Shown: positions 1 to 8,756 of the stretch, piece by piece
How the letters are laid out: every line of letters begins with the position of its first letter
How positions within the stretch are numbered: the first letter of the stretch is position 1
From: Candidatus Poseidoniaceae archaeon
Lineage (GTDB): Archaea; Thermoplasmatota; Poseidoniia; Poseidoniales; Poseidoniaceae
DNA length: 32,982 bases
Direction of reading: 5' to 3'
Assembly (NCBI GenBank): GCA_938084455.1
Contig: CALKDX010000078.1
Location: 1 to 32,982 of the forward strand
The notes under the pieces: generated by a model
Database searches by the model: none
What the model saw: only the letters and a program-made list of their open reading frames with translations
What the model was told of the DNA's origin: nothing
Made by a program: the position numbers and the translations under genes

Positions 1-2394
1 CACCCAGGAGACGCTGTCACCATCGAAGCTGAACTTGGGTTCGAAGGCATTGAGCATTCACCCTCGCCTCGTTCAGGGAGCGTCGATGTCTGCTTCTATG
101 TGGATGATGTTCAAAATCAATGCACTTCAGTTTACAACCGTGGTGTTGCTTCGTTCCCATGGAGCGTGCCAACCGGTAAGGAAAGCGTCACATTACGAAT
201 CGAACTCGTGCCACTCCAAGGCCAAGCCGTCTCCTATCCTGTATCAAATGAAGCAACCTTCAATTTCGACAATGTGGCGCCAGAACTTCTTGGTATGAAC
301 GTCGAAACTTACGATCACATGGACGCTGGCCCGAAAACGGCGCTGGAATTCCTCATCGCAGACCGTCCGATTCTCCCTTCCCATGCTGTTGTTCACATGT
401 GGCGTTCGTGGGTGGACGATGCGAACCTCGATGGAGTCATGGATGTGGATGAAGTCTTCTCCGATTCACTCGAAGTTCCATTCAACCGGACCAACGTACA
501 AGGCACCTACCTCTACGCCTTTGATTCATCTTCCTATCCCTCTGGAGCCTTGATGCAGGGATGGCTCGAAGTGGCGGATCCTGCAGGCAACCCGATGTTG
601 AGTGGTGGGGACTTCGCAACGCCGCTGTTCAATTTGCAAATCGATAATGACGGTGCACCTCAACTCGGCTCCACGCCTTCTTCTTGGCACATAGACGGCG
701 ATGCATGGCTGCACCCAGGTGAAAACAACCTCCTCAGCATTCCCGTGTGGGACATGAATGGTGTCAGCGATATTGCAACCATCGAACTGGATTTGGCCAG
801 CAACCACAACACACCAGTGCTCGTGCAGTGGAACGCAACAACGGACCAATGTGTGTCCAACAATGTGTTCGTTGAGATTGAATCCTGTCATATTGAACCA
901 TTGAGCCGTGAAAATGTCTTCTCAAATGAAGGAATGTTCCACGTTAATTTTTCACTTGAATGGGGCTTTGATCCTGACGTCAGCCTTATGCGAACACCCT
1001 CTATTCTTGTTTACGACCGCTCGGGCCAATCCAACATCGCTGCTCTTTCCACCCTCGACTGGAGGTTCTCCGGTGAGTTAGAAATCCCTCATAACAGCAT
1101 GGCCTTCGATGTCGACGGTGCACCAATGGATGCCTTAGGCACATGGATTCAACCACGGGCAGGGGTTGGGGTGAACGGGACACTTGTGTGGCACCGTTCC
1201 CAAAATCCTGTGATGCAAACGGTCGATCTGCTGATTGACTTAGGCGGCATTGAAGCCACTGTCGAATCAGTGAACGGAACATTTGCCGGCCAAGTCATTG
1301 CCCCTCTTTCCCCAGGGACTTACGGACTTACAACTTCACTAAATGAGCCTCCAAACGGTGCTATTGACCGCACTGACTCCGCACCGTTTGCATACTTCAT
1401 CGTCGACCATCAGGCACCATCGATTGTCGGTGTCGCATCGCCCCCTGTGAATGGCGTCATCGAAGAGGCAGCATGGTCGAACATCAAATTCGAGATTTTA
1501 GTGGACGAAGAAGACCGCTTGAATGAAGAGGATTTAACCCTCAATTGGGCAGTCCACCAAGCAGGTCTAGGCTTAACCAGTCCAATGGTCATCAGCGGAA
1601 CGGAGCCCCTCCAGGTTGTTGGTGGTCGTGCGTATGGGTCGATGATCCCAACCGAGGCCACCCTTGACCTTGAGCAACAACTCACCACTTCAATGCGTTC
1701 CGAAGCGCTCGAACTCCGAATCTATGTGACTGGCTCAGACATCGCAGGTCATCCAGTTGCCGCTGTGTTCAATGACATCGATGCTCCTCTGTCCGTTTGG
1801 GTTCTGGAACAACGAGTGGCAGAATACTCATTCTTGCAGCCAAGCATGAAACCATCCAAAGACATCGCTGAGGGTGATGTTGTCAGCCTTGGTGTTGTCG
1901 TGGAAAACAACGGACGTGCCGATGGTGTGGCCCAGATGTTTGTGGAACGCGTTGAAAGCAACGGTGCTCGAACCCGCATTGACGCACGAGAGATTCAAGT
2001 TCCGGCTGGTGAGCAATTCGTCTACAGCAAGGAATGGATGCCAGACCGATCAGGCACCATGTGGATTGAGTACCACATCATCAATGGTCCAATGTCACAA
2101 ACCAACACCGTCTTCGTCGATGAACCACGCACAGAGGGTGTGCTCGGCAGTGTTGCGGCGGTCAACCCTGTGTTGTTGGTCATCATCTTCTTGCTCAGCG
2201 TATCGCTCGTTGCTGTTCTCTTGTTCGGACTTCAATCGCCTCAACAGAAGAATTGGGACCAAGAAAAAGCACGCCAGGTTTCGAATTCACTGCCAGCCAT
2301 TCCGGTGCAACAACAAGCAGCATCAGCACCAGAAACCGGGCCCTATGGCGCCCAAAATGAGGCTGCTTCACCCGGCAACAACCCGTACCAGTGA
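1..2394 (+). CDS. Large cell-surface protein with CARDB-like domain and C-terminal membrane anchor (5' truncated)
   Basis: The reading frame is open from base 1 with no start or signal peptide, so the N-terminus lies upstream of the window; 797 residues are visible. Most of it is beta-rich, low-lysine, Asp/Asn/Ser-rich sequence resembling stacked Ig-like or cadherin-like modules, with several DxDxD-type acidic loops (for example DDANLDGVMDVDE) that could bind calcium. A CARDB-like domain (VVSLGVVVENNGRADGV) occupies about residues 611-710. One transmembrane helix follows (about 719-745), then a cytoplasmic tail of about 50 residues rich in Gln, Pro and Ala. This matches the architecture of the surface proteins at 18951-23615 and 29132-31528. 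Adhesion or surface-layer function is inferred; no catalytic motif was seen. RNase P RNA begins about 50 bases after the stop. Confidence 0.85.
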   Translation, partial: HPGDAVTIEAELGFEGIEHSPSPRSGSVDVCFYVDDVQNQCTSVYNRGVASFPWSVPTGKESVTLRIELVPLQGQAVSYPVSNEATFNFDNVAPELLGMNVETYDHMDAGPKTALEFLIADRPILPSHAVVHMWRSWVDDANLDGVMDVDEVFSDSLEVPFNRTNVQGTYLYAFDSSSYPSGALMQGWLEVADPAGNPMLSGGDFATPLFNLQIDNDGAPQLGSTPSSWHIDGDAWLHPGENNLLSIPVWDMNGVSDIATIELDLASNHNTPVLVQWNATTDQCVSNNVFVEIESCHIEPLSRENVFSNEGMFHVNFSLEWGFDPDVSLMRTPSILVYDRSGQSNIAALSTLDWRFSGELEIPHNSMAFDVDGAPMDALGTWIQPRAGVGVNGTLVWHRSQNPVMQTVDLLIDLGGIEATVESVNGTFAGQVIAPLSPGTYGLTTSLNEPPNGAIDRTDSAPFAYFIVDHQAPSIVGVASPPVNGVIEEAAWSNIKFEILVDEEDRLNEEDLTLNWAVHQAGLGLTSPMVISGTEPLQVVGGRAYGSMIPTEATLDLEQQLTTSMRSEALELRIYVTGSDIAGHPVAAVFNDIDAPLSVWVLEQRVAEYSFLQPSMKPSKDIAEGDVVSLGVVVENNGRADGVAQMFVERVESNGARTRIDAREIQVPAGEQFVYSKEWMPDRSGTMWIEYHIINGPMSQTNTVFVDEPRTEGVLGSVAAVNPVLLVIIFLLSVSLVAVLLFGLQSPQQKNWDQEKARQVSNSLPAIPVQQQAASAPETGPYGAQNEAASPGNNPYQ

Positions 2395-2444
2395 GCCTCT
2401 GCTAGAGGCGAAGGGTTTGAAACCTCGATGCTAAAGCGCACCTT

Positions 2445-2747
2445 GGAGGGAGTAGGAGGATCGCTGACAGAGTTCGACTCTGAGGAAAGTCCCCTCTCCA
2501 CAGTGCAAACGGCTTGCAGAAGGAAGAGAACAGAAATGGTCTGGTCAATGCAGCAGAAACGAACGATGCAAGGTGTGTACAATGACGTTGAAAGACAGAG
2601 ATTGCCTTGTTGTCGATGAGACGAGCAACCCCGTTGGAGCAAGTCCAAACAGTCCCGCCGACGCGGCACGCCGAGGGACAGGTAGGACGCTAAGTTGAAT
2701 GCGGTCGCCGAAAGGTAACAGAAAGGGGCTTACTCCCTACTCCCTCC
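2445..2747 (+). ncRNA. rnpB: RNase P RNA (archaeal type)
   Basis: This is the catalytic RNA that matures the 5' ends of tRNAs. The 5' strand GGAGGGAGTAGG (2445-2456) pairs perfectly over 12 bp with CCTACTCCCTCC (2736-2747), forming helix P1 and setting both ends. The conserved CR-I element GAGGAAAGTCC is at 2482-2492. The conserved 3' element ACAGAAA followed by GGGGCTTAC is at 2718-2733. Spacing and total length (about 303 nt) suit an archaeal type A RNA. The short frames that cross it on both strands are not coding. Its 3' end lies 2 bases from the stop codon of the convergent membrane-protein gene. Confidence 0.95.
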
Positions 2748-2749
2748 AC

Positions 2750-3352
2750 TCAATGAAGATCGCTTTGAGGCTCGAAGCGATCTTTTCTATGCCCAAAATG
2801 AAACAGCGCATAGAACACAAAGAACGTTATTCCGATGCTGGAAAGAAAGCCCATCACTTCAGCTTGGAACCATGCGATAGGATCCTCTGGCTGATGGTCC
2901 TCTCCTGCATAATCACCTTGGCCACCATCAAAGCCTCCTCCTCCTTGCTGGTAGGCATACAGGGCGACACTGTTGAGCAAAGCAGGCCCAATCAGCAGCA
3001 AAACGGCTATCGAAACCAGGGTGGCAGTTCGCAAAGGATGAAGCAATCCGTTCAGGTATGCTTGGCGCATAAACGGGAGTGCGGAACACAACCCCACGAG
3101 GATCATTAGGGCGTTCATTGGATTTCCCTCATGGTTGAACCCCAATTGGACTCCGTTGTAATTGTAGGTCAGAAAACCAAGATACAGTGCAGAAAGAGTG
3201 ACCACGCAGGCCATCCATATGAACCAACAACTTCGCCTGAAAGCGGTCAAGTTTGAATGCGTCAGCAACCAAGGCAGTCCGAGGATGAAAGCGATTGACG
3301 CCCATTGAATCCAAGAAACCAGCGGGTCGCTCGCTGTTAGGTTCAACAGCAC
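2750..3352 (-). CDS. Five-helix integral membrane protein of unknown function
   Basis: It encodes 200 residues with about five hydrophobic helices (roughly 13-31, 40-62, 79-96, 107-133 and 164-188). A Gly/Asp-rich loop (YQQGGGGFDGGQGDYAG) lies before the last helix, and the tail is short and charged. I do not recognise a family. The start is GTG at 3352, with AAGGTG just upstream on the minus strand. It follows the RND transporter by 11 bases, so the two are probably co-transcribed and it may be an accessory subunit; that is inference from position only. Its stop codon nearly touches the 3' end of the convergent RNase P RNA. Confidence 0.75.
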   Translation of the reverse strand: MLLNLTASDPLVSWIQWASIAFILGLPWLLTHSNLTAFRRSCWFIWMACVVTLSALYLGFLTYNYNGVQLGFNHEGNPMNALMILVGLCSALPFMRQAYLNGLLHPLRTATLVSIAVLLLIGPALLNSVALYAYQQGGGGFDGGQGDYAGEDHQPEDPIAWFQAEVMGFLSSIGITFFVFYALFHFGHRKDRFEPQSDLH

Positions 3353-3363
3353 ACCTTAGCCCC

Positions 3364-6264
3364 CTAGTCCTCTAACACCGCATCGAGTGGCTTCATGGCA
3401 ATTGGTGATGCAAGGGCAATGCCATCGCCATAATCCCGCCAACCCTCTTGGCCGAGCAATTGGGCGCGTACGGTGTGCTCGAGGGTAATCACAGCTGGAA
3501 GCAAGAAGGCGCTGGTGATGAATGCGAAGAAGATCAGCAGGCACATAATCATGAAGAAATTCTCCAACCCGGGGAAAGCCGCTAAAAATCCAGCAGCAAT
3601 GCCTGAGATTGTTGTGATGGTGGTCTCGAAAATCGTTTGCCCGGTCTCCTCGATCGCATTCGCGATGCCGGTCGGCGTCTCACCTTCTTCCTGGATCCTG
3701 TGCATCACGTGAATCGAATCATCCACACCGATTCCAAAGACGATGGTTCCAATCATCGCTGTGAAGATATTGACGTTGACATCGCCGCTCTGCATCAACA
3801 AGGGTTGCCACAAAATCACAACAGCAACTGGGAGCATGGTGTAAATCCCCAATCGGGGTGAGCGGAATACGATGGAAAGAACAACGGTGAGCAGCAACAA
3901 AGTGACGATGGTCGTGAGGCTTTGTGTGTCGTGGATGCCGTCGTTAATGTCGAGCGATACTGGGAGGCCGCCCGTAAGTAAGGATGTGCTTGTTTTGGCC
4001 ACAACAGGTTCCTGAGCGAGCAAGTCATCAATTTCTTCACGCAGTTCACCAGCCACATTGAGGTTCATGTATGGTTGAGTCACATAGACAATGGCTTTGG
4101 TTCCGGCTTCGTTCAAAAGCATTGAACGCACTTCCTCCGTGAGGGTGTCGAACACCACATTGACCATGTCCTTGCGCAATCCTTGGCGTCCTTCTGGGCC
4201 AGTCAGTTCAAGCCCCAGCCAGACGTTGCACTGGATCGGATCGTTGCTCTCCCAGCAAGGGTCATGGAGCAAATCCCAGAGGCTTCCCTCGTACAAGGTC
4301 ACGCCATCAGTGAGGGAGATTGTGGCGGGGATGGTTCGCAAGAACGTAATGATGCTCGTCGTGTTGGTTTCATCGACCGCATCAATTTGTAATTCAAGAG
4401 CGTCGATTGCGTCCAACACCGGCAAGTCGCGAATGTTTTCGGTGTTGTTGGCTTGTGCTTCTGCTGTTCTATCTTCAGCATTGAAGATGAACAGCGAGGT
4501 TTGACCACCGCTGAATTCACGTGAATACTTCGCCAATGAATTAAGCGAATCAATGCCATCAGGTGCTTCGGATGACCCTGTAATTGGCTCGTTCATCTCA
4601 TCGAGGTTGGCGACACCGTAGGCCGTCACGCTACCTGATACGAGTAAAATCACAACGAACCACTTGACAGGCCAGGTACCGATGTTCTTCCACATCGAAG
4701 GGTTGGTTCGTTTGCTGAACTTCAACAGCCACGCCAAGGTCGGCACTAAAATGATGCTGAAAATCAGCGTTGAGGTGATGCCGATAACGAGGGTAATACC
4801 GACGGAGCGGATTGGGGATACGGTGACGATCATTGGTGCGATAAGCACTGAGAATCCGATCACAGTGGTCATGGCAGAAAGGAACACTGCAACGCCAGTT
4901 GAGCGGGTCATTTCGAGGACACAATCGCGGTAGAAATTGACATCCCACAAGTCGGGCACGGGCTCGAGTGGTTCCCCCGAACGCCGCCGTCTCGCATTTT
5001 CGTCGTTCGCTTTGTCAATTTCTTTTCGCCGGACTTCCTCGATCCTATTGACCATGTGAAGGGCGTAATCTACGCCTAAACCAATTAAAATCGGGAATGT
5101 GGCCACGATCATCGGGGTGAGGGTGATGTCCAGCAGGACTGAACTACCAAAGGTGACAGCGAGAGCCATGACGATGGGTGTTCCAGTGATGACCACCACT
5201 TTCGCAGAGCGGTGAAGGGCTGTGATCACAATCACTGTGCAGAGCACGGACCAAGGCAGAATCATCAGCAAGTCTTCGTAAATCGCATCAGAGACGTCTT
5301 CCAGAACCTTGGTAAGTCCTGTGACGGTCATTTCAGTTTCACGGTATTCTGATGGACGCTCATCAATAACGGCTTGGAAGTGGTCGAGCAATTCTGAAAA
5401 GTCCTTGAAGTCCTTTGTTTCGGAGAGGTCGCTTTTCATGCCGACGAGAATAGCTGCTGTGTCCCATATACCATCGCCATCCATATCGTTGGTCGTGTTT
5501 CCATCTCCGTCGCTGTCGACGAAGGGGTCCATGTCGTTTGTGTCTTTGAACAGGGCGTCAAATCCACCATCTGATTCTTCGATGATTTGGTCAATGCGTT
5601 GTTGGTCCGGAATTGCATACGGTCCTCCACCTGGCAAATCACAATCCACATCCACTGGTATTCGGGTGTTGATCCCGTGAACACACAGCGATTGATTGAA
5701 CCGCCCATCGGCTGAGTTCACCTCTTTGATGACCTGAGCAGGTGAGATGATCCATAGGACTCCATCGTCACGCCCGCGGTCTGTTTTAGCGTAATCGATA
5801 CCCCGCTCCAACGTTGCGCCGTTTGCGTTGTCATCATCCCCTTCCACCCAACTAATTTCTTTGAGAATAAGCTCGTTGGTGATGTTGGTGGTAAATGAAG
5901 GGTTATTGGCGTTAGGTGTCTGTATATAGATGACAGCAATGTCGGTTGACCACTCTTCACGAACCTCGAGCAACAGTTCTGTGGAGGGTGCGCCATCGGG
6001 AAGGAAGATTTCGACATCATCATCGATTTGTTCCTGGAAACTTAGCCCTTGACTGCCAAATCCTCCAGCGATGATGATCAGAAGAACGACGACCATCAGT
6101 GGTGCGGCAAGGATGCTGTCATACATCTTGTCAATGCGGTCCATCGCCGTCTCTGTCACACGGTTTTGGAAATCAGTAAGAGGTTGAAGCCACCCGGCAA
6201 GGGAACCTCCATCCTCGCTTGCCATGCTACAGGCATGAGGTGCAGGGTCTTGAATGATGCTCAT
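3364..6264 (-). CDS. RND/MMPL superfamily membrane transporter with calcium-loop insert
   Basis: This 966-residue protein has the duplicated RND layout: a first helix (about 53-72), a large extracytoplasmic loop to about residue 333, a block of five helices, then a repeat of the same plan. The signature helix motif appears twice, as GLGVDYALHM (about 395-404) and GIGVDDSIHV in the second half, which places it with the MMPL/Patched-like archaeal exporters. Such proteins are proton-driven and move lipids or hydrophobic compounds; the substrate here is unknown. The first external loop carries an Asp-rich DSDGDGNTTNDMDGDGIWD segment (residues 250-268) like thrombospondin type 3 or dockerin calcium loops. 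The ATG at 6264 has no clear ribosome-binding site; ATG 6225 is an alternative. It sits 33 bases after the glycosyltransferase and 11 bases before the membrane protein, a probable operon. Confidence 0.9.
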   Translation of the reverse strand: MSIIQDPAPHACSMASEDGGSLAGWLQPLTDFQNRVTETAMDRIDKMYDSILAAPLMVVVLLIIIAGGFGSQGLSFQEQIDDDVEIFLPDGAPSTELLLEVREEWSTDIAVIYIQTPNANNPSFTTNITNELILKEISWVEGDDDNANGATLERGIDYAKTDRGRDDGVLWIISPAQVIKEVNSADGRFNQSLCVHGINTRIPVDVDCDLPGGGPYAIPDQQRIDQIIEESDGGFDALFKDTNDMDPFVDSDGDGNTTNDMDGDGIWDTAAILVGMKSDLSETKDFKDFSELLDHFQAVIDERPSEYRETEMTVTGLTKVLEDVSDAIYEDLLMILPWSVLCTVIVITALHRSAKVVVITGTPIVMALAVTFGSSVLLDITLTPMIVATFPILIGLGVDYALHMVNRIEEVRRKEIDKANDENARRRRSGEPLEPVPDLWDVNFYRDCVLEMTRSTGVAVFLSAMTTVIGFSVLIAPMIVTVSPIRSVGITLVIGITSTLIFSIILVPTLAWLLKFSKRTNPSMWKNIGTWPVKWFVVILLVSGSVTAYGVANLDEMNEPITGSSEAPDGIDSLNSLAKYSREFSGGQTSLFIFNAEDRTAEAQANNTENIRDLPVLDAIDALELQIDAVDETNTTSIITFLRTIPATISLTDGVTLYEGSLWDLLHDPCWESNDPIQCNVWLGLELTGPEGRQGLRKDMVNVVFDTLTEEVRSMLLNEAGTKAIVYVTQPYMNLNVAGELREEIDDLLAQEPVVAKTSTSLLTGGLPVSLDINDGIHDTQSLTTIVTLLLLTVVLSIVFRSPRLGIYTMLPVAVVILWQPLLMQSGDVNVNIFTAMIGTIVFGIGVDDSIHVMHRIQEEGETPTGIANAIEETGQTIFETTITTISGIAAGFLAAFPGLENFFMIMCLLIFFAFITSAFLLPAVITLEHTVRAQLLGQEGWRDYGDGIALASPIAMKPLDAVLED

Positions 6265-6297
6265 TCGAGCGTTCTAACAACGGGTTCTATCGACCCG

Positions 6298-7233
6298 TCA
6301 ATCAAGGCCAAATTCTCGAACCAAAAGGTGTCTGAGGAATCCACGGGCGCTTTGTAAAACGAGTCCCGTAGCCATGAGTGCAAGGCCAAGAACCCCAATC
6401 CACACCGCTGACAAACCTGGGCCTACGATGCTGTCGAGTTGGGTTGTCACACCTTGAGCTGCGTTCATTCCCATCGCTGCTCCAGTGGCCAGCAATCCGA
6501 CTCCAGGCAGACCAAGAACGAGAAGTGGTTTCTTTTGAGAAAGCGATAACAGGGCCCAAGTAAGGACCGTAAAACCGTGAGATACGGCTGTAAAGTTTGA
6601 TCCCTTTGGTACGTCATATCGGATGACGGTCGGGACTTCGAGGATCTTCAGTTGCTTTTCTCGAGCGTCTTCAAGCATTTCCAGCGAAAGTTCCATTCCC
6701 TCTGAATCAAAGCGAAGACGCTCAAGTGCTGTGCTTGAAAAGGCACGGAATCCAGATTGTGTGTCCTTGATGCCCAAGTCACTGGACAGATTGCTTGCCG
6801 CAGTGATTACTTTGATGCCCAAACGCCGGTATGCTGGCATATCGGTGCCGCCGCCACCGTTAATGAATCGAGAACCTATGGCAAAATCTGCTTCTCCATC
6901 AAGGATTGGCTTCAACAACTTTGGAATATCGCTTGCTTCATGTTGCCCATCGCTATCAAGCACAACAAGGGCGCTGACATCCATTTCTCGGGCTTTGATG
7001 AACAAGGTCTTGAGGGCAGCCCCATAGCCTCGATTGGATCGGTGGCGGTAAACGATTGCGCCGCATGCTTCTGCAATACGAGCGCTGGAATCTGAGGAAC
7101 CGTCGTCGATGCAAATGACGGCGTCAACATGACGCAAAGCGGTGGTAACGACCGTACCAATTGTCTCTTCCTCGTTGTACATCGGCATGCCGGCAACAAC
7201 GAAAGAGGGAGGCAATTGCTCCTGCTTATCCAT
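6298..7233 (-). CDS. Family 2 glycosyltransferase, dolichyl-phosphate hexosyltransferase type
   Basis: This 311-residue protein has a GT2 catalytic domain (about 10-230): GMPMYNEEETIG at the nucleotide-binding strand, CIDDGSSD (41-48) and the metal-binding LDSDGQHEASD (92-102). Further on are the family features GSRF and the DTQSGFRAF stretch that is common in dolichyl-phosphate mannose/glucose synthases. Two C-terminal hydrophobic helices (about 235-305) anchor it in the membrane. The expected reaction is transfer of a sugar from a nucleotide sugar to a polyprenyl phosphate for N-glycosylation or glycolipid synthesis; the sugar cannot be read from sequence. ATG 7233 was chosen because GGTGA lies just upstream; GTG 7242 is less likely. 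It heads the operon with the RND transporter, and an AT-rich promoter-like region lies upstream. Confidence 0.92.
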   Translation of the reverse strand: MDKQEQLPPSFVVAGMPMYNEEETIGTVVTTALRHVDAVICIDDGSSDSSARIAEACGAIVYRHRSNRGYGAALKTLFIKAREMDVSALVVLDSDGQHEASDIPKLLKPILDGEADFAIGSRFINGGGGTDMPAYRRLGIKVITAASNLSSDLGIKDTQSGFRAFSSTALERLRFDSEGMELSLEMLEDAREKQLKILEVPTVIRYDVPKGSNFTAVSHGFTVLTWALLSLSQKKPLLVLGLPGVGLLATGAAMGMNAAQGVTTQLDSIVGPGLSAVWIGVLGLALMATGLVLQSARGFLRHLLVREFGLD

Positions 7234-7255
7234 GGTTTTCACCGTTTCTCCGCTT

Positions 7256-7314
7256 GAGTATACCTATTTAGTCGTATAGATTCAATTGATGAAAGGAATA
7301 TAGTTTACCTTTCA
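7256..7314 (-). promoter_or_regulatory. AT-rich promoter region with inverted repeat upstream of the glycosyltransferase-RND operon
   Basis: Read on the minus strand, this stretch has several TATA-like tracts (AACTATATTCC, CTATACGAC, CTAAATAGG) in an otherwise balanced-GC window. It also has an inverted repeat, TGAAAGG (7290-7296) and CCTTTCA (7308-7314), around the first tract. A near copy of its TTCAATTGATGAAAGG half (7281-7296) occurs upstream of the second RND gene. Promoter use is inferred; no transcription start is known. Confidence 0.4.
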
Positions 7315-7322
7315 CGGTTTTG

Positions 7323-7354
7323 GCCCCTCACGGCGCCGAAGCGCTGTGAGGGGC
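7323..7354. repeat. 14-bp hairpin with CGAA loop
   Basis: Bases 7323-7336 and 7341-7354 pair over 14 bp with one G-U wobble and a four-base CGAA loop. A smaller stem, CTGC-ACGAG-GCAG (7360-7372), follows. It lies between the small minus-strand protein (stop at 7420) and the glycosyltransferase start, in a 186-base non-coding stretch. No T-tract follows on either strand, so it is not a typical terminator. A transcript-end structure or part of a small RNA are the other options. Confidence 0.55.
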
Positions 7355-7419
7355 GGCTCCTGCACGAGGCAGTCGGTCATCGAGGATGAGGTGTTGGAGG
7401 CGAGTTGATTCAGTTCGCT

Positions 7420-7671
7420 TCAATCTTGAAGTTGGCTGAGGGTGGTGACTGCTCGTTCACCGCTCAGAACCTTTCCGAGGGCGTTCAACGAGATCACAAG
7501 GGGCACGTAGGCTTGTCCATCGCTTGTCACGTAGGTCGAACAATCGCTGAAAGCGCTTGTGTTGATGGACACCTTGAGGGCGGCACCAGCGTTGCTTTTT
7601 CGGACGTAGCCGACCAGCAGATTGTTGTTCATTTCTTGGGCTTCATTGGTTTGTTGGTTTTTTTTGCTCAT
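7420..7671 (-). CDS. Small conserved-looking archaeal protein, function unknown
   Basis: It encodes 83 residues: a polar Gln/Asn-rich N-terminus (MSKKNQQTNEAQEMNN), then a compact body with VGYVRKSNAGAALKVSINTSAF, a TYVTSDGQAYVPLVISL strand pair and a final helix ending TTLSQLQD. The alternating pattern suggests a small beta-sheet domain. It has no signal peptide or membrane helix. ATG 7671 was chosen over an upstream in-frame GTG because the polar, lysine-rich start is more natural. It is transcribed away from the epimerase cassette; the 116 bases between them should hold divergent promoters. I cannot assign a function. Confidence 0.65.
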   Translation of the reverse strand: MSKKNQQTNEAQEMNNNLLVGYVRKSNAGAALKVSINTSAFSDCSTYVTSDGQAYVPLVISLNALGKVLSGERAVTTLSQLQD

Positions 7672-7787
7672 GTTTTCACATCCATGCACCGTCTGTGGGT
7701 GCACAAAATGAACCAATTCCGTCTAACATCATAAGGCACATGGTGTCGACATGGCGAGCAAAGCCTCATACGGGGGGCTCGTCTGTT

Positions 7788-8756
7788 ATGACCATGCGAG
7801 CATTGGTCACCGGTGGTGCAGGTTTCATCGGGTCACATCTCATTGACCGTCTTGTCGCCCGTGGCGACCACGTGGTTGTGCTTGACAACCTTTCATCAGG
7901 TCACCTTTCGTTTATTCAAGAGCATCTCGACAACGGCAATGCAACGCTTGTCCAAGCCGATATCACTCAATTTGACGAGGTTATGGTTGCCATGAAGGGC
8001 ATTGATTGCGTGTATCATCTCGCTGCTAATCCAGACATCCGCTTGGGCACGCGCATCACGGACACGGATCTCAAGCAGGGCACCCTCGCGACGTACAACA
8101 TTGTTGAAGCCATGCGCCTCAACAACGTCGGGACCATCGCCTTTGCCTCATCCTCTGTGGTGTACGGTGAAGATGCACCCCTTCCTACGCCCGAATCACA
8201 CGGGCCTTGTATGCCCATTTCGCTCTACGGTGCGAGCAAGCAAGCCGGTGAGGGTTTGATCAGCAGTTGGGTCGGAACCTTCGGCATTAAAGCTTACATC
8301 TTTCGTTTTGCCAACATCATCGGGACGCGTGGCACCCACGGGGTCATCTTTGATTTCATTCACAAACTCAAGAAAGATCCATCCCGTCTAGAGGTGCTTG
8401 GCAATGGATTACAAGAAAAATCCTACATGGAAGTCGGTGACTGTGCCGACGCCATTTTGCATGTGATGTCCTGTTCGAACGATTCACTCAACCTCTACAA
8501 CCTTGGTAGCCACGACACCGCTTCAGTGCGTCGGATTGCAGAAATCGTAGTCGAGACAACAGGCTGCCATGACGCAAACATCGAGTACACTGGCGGAGAC
8601 CGAGGTTGGGCTGGCGATATTCCACGAGCCATGCTTGGCATAGAGAAGATGCTTTCAACAGGATTTGATGTGCGCTACAACAGCGAAGAGGCCATTCGGC
8701 ACACCGCACTTGCTCTGATTGAAGAAATCGGTTTGAACACGGAGATGAACTCATGA
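7788..8756 (+). CDS. NAD-dependent nucleotide-sugar epimerase/dehydratase (GalE-like SDR)
   Basis: This 322-residue extended short-chain dehydrogenase starts with the Rossmann motif VTGGAGFIGSH (7-17). It has the NAD-ribose acidic residue in VLDNLSSGH (31-39), the HLAANPDIR segment (78-85), SSSVVYG (121-127) and the catalytic YGASK (Tyr147, Lys151). Length and motifs match UDP-glucose 4-epimerase and related nucleotide-sugar epimerases; the exact sugar is not determinable. ATG 7788 is two codons before MRALVTGG; upstream in-frame starts would add an unlikely polar extension. Its TGA stop overlaps the ATG of the thioredoxin-fold gene (ATGA, 8753-8756), implying translational coupling with the redox genes downstream. 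It could supply sugars for surface glycans alongside the glycosyltransferase at 6298-7233. Confidence 0.92.
   Translation: MTMRALVTGGAGFIGSHLIDRLVARGDHVVVLDNLSSGHLSFIQEHLDNGNATLVQADITQFDEVMVAMKGIDCVYHLAANPDIRLGTRITDTDLKQGTLATYNIVEAMRLNNVGTIAFASSSVVYGEDAPLPTPESHGPCMPISLYGASKQAGEGLISSWVGTFGIKAYIFRFANIIGTRGTHGVIFDFIHKLKKDPSRLEVLGNGLQEKSYMEVGDCADAILHVMSCSNDSLNLYNLGSHDTASVRRIAEIVVETTGCHDANIEYTGGDRGWAGDIPRAMLGIEKMLSTGFDVRYNSEEAIRHTALALIEEIGLNTEMNS

Noticed and set aside
2428-2669. Short open frames on both strands across 2343-2669
   Set aside because: They lie within the RNase P RNA, whose conserved elements and P1 helix explain the sequence.
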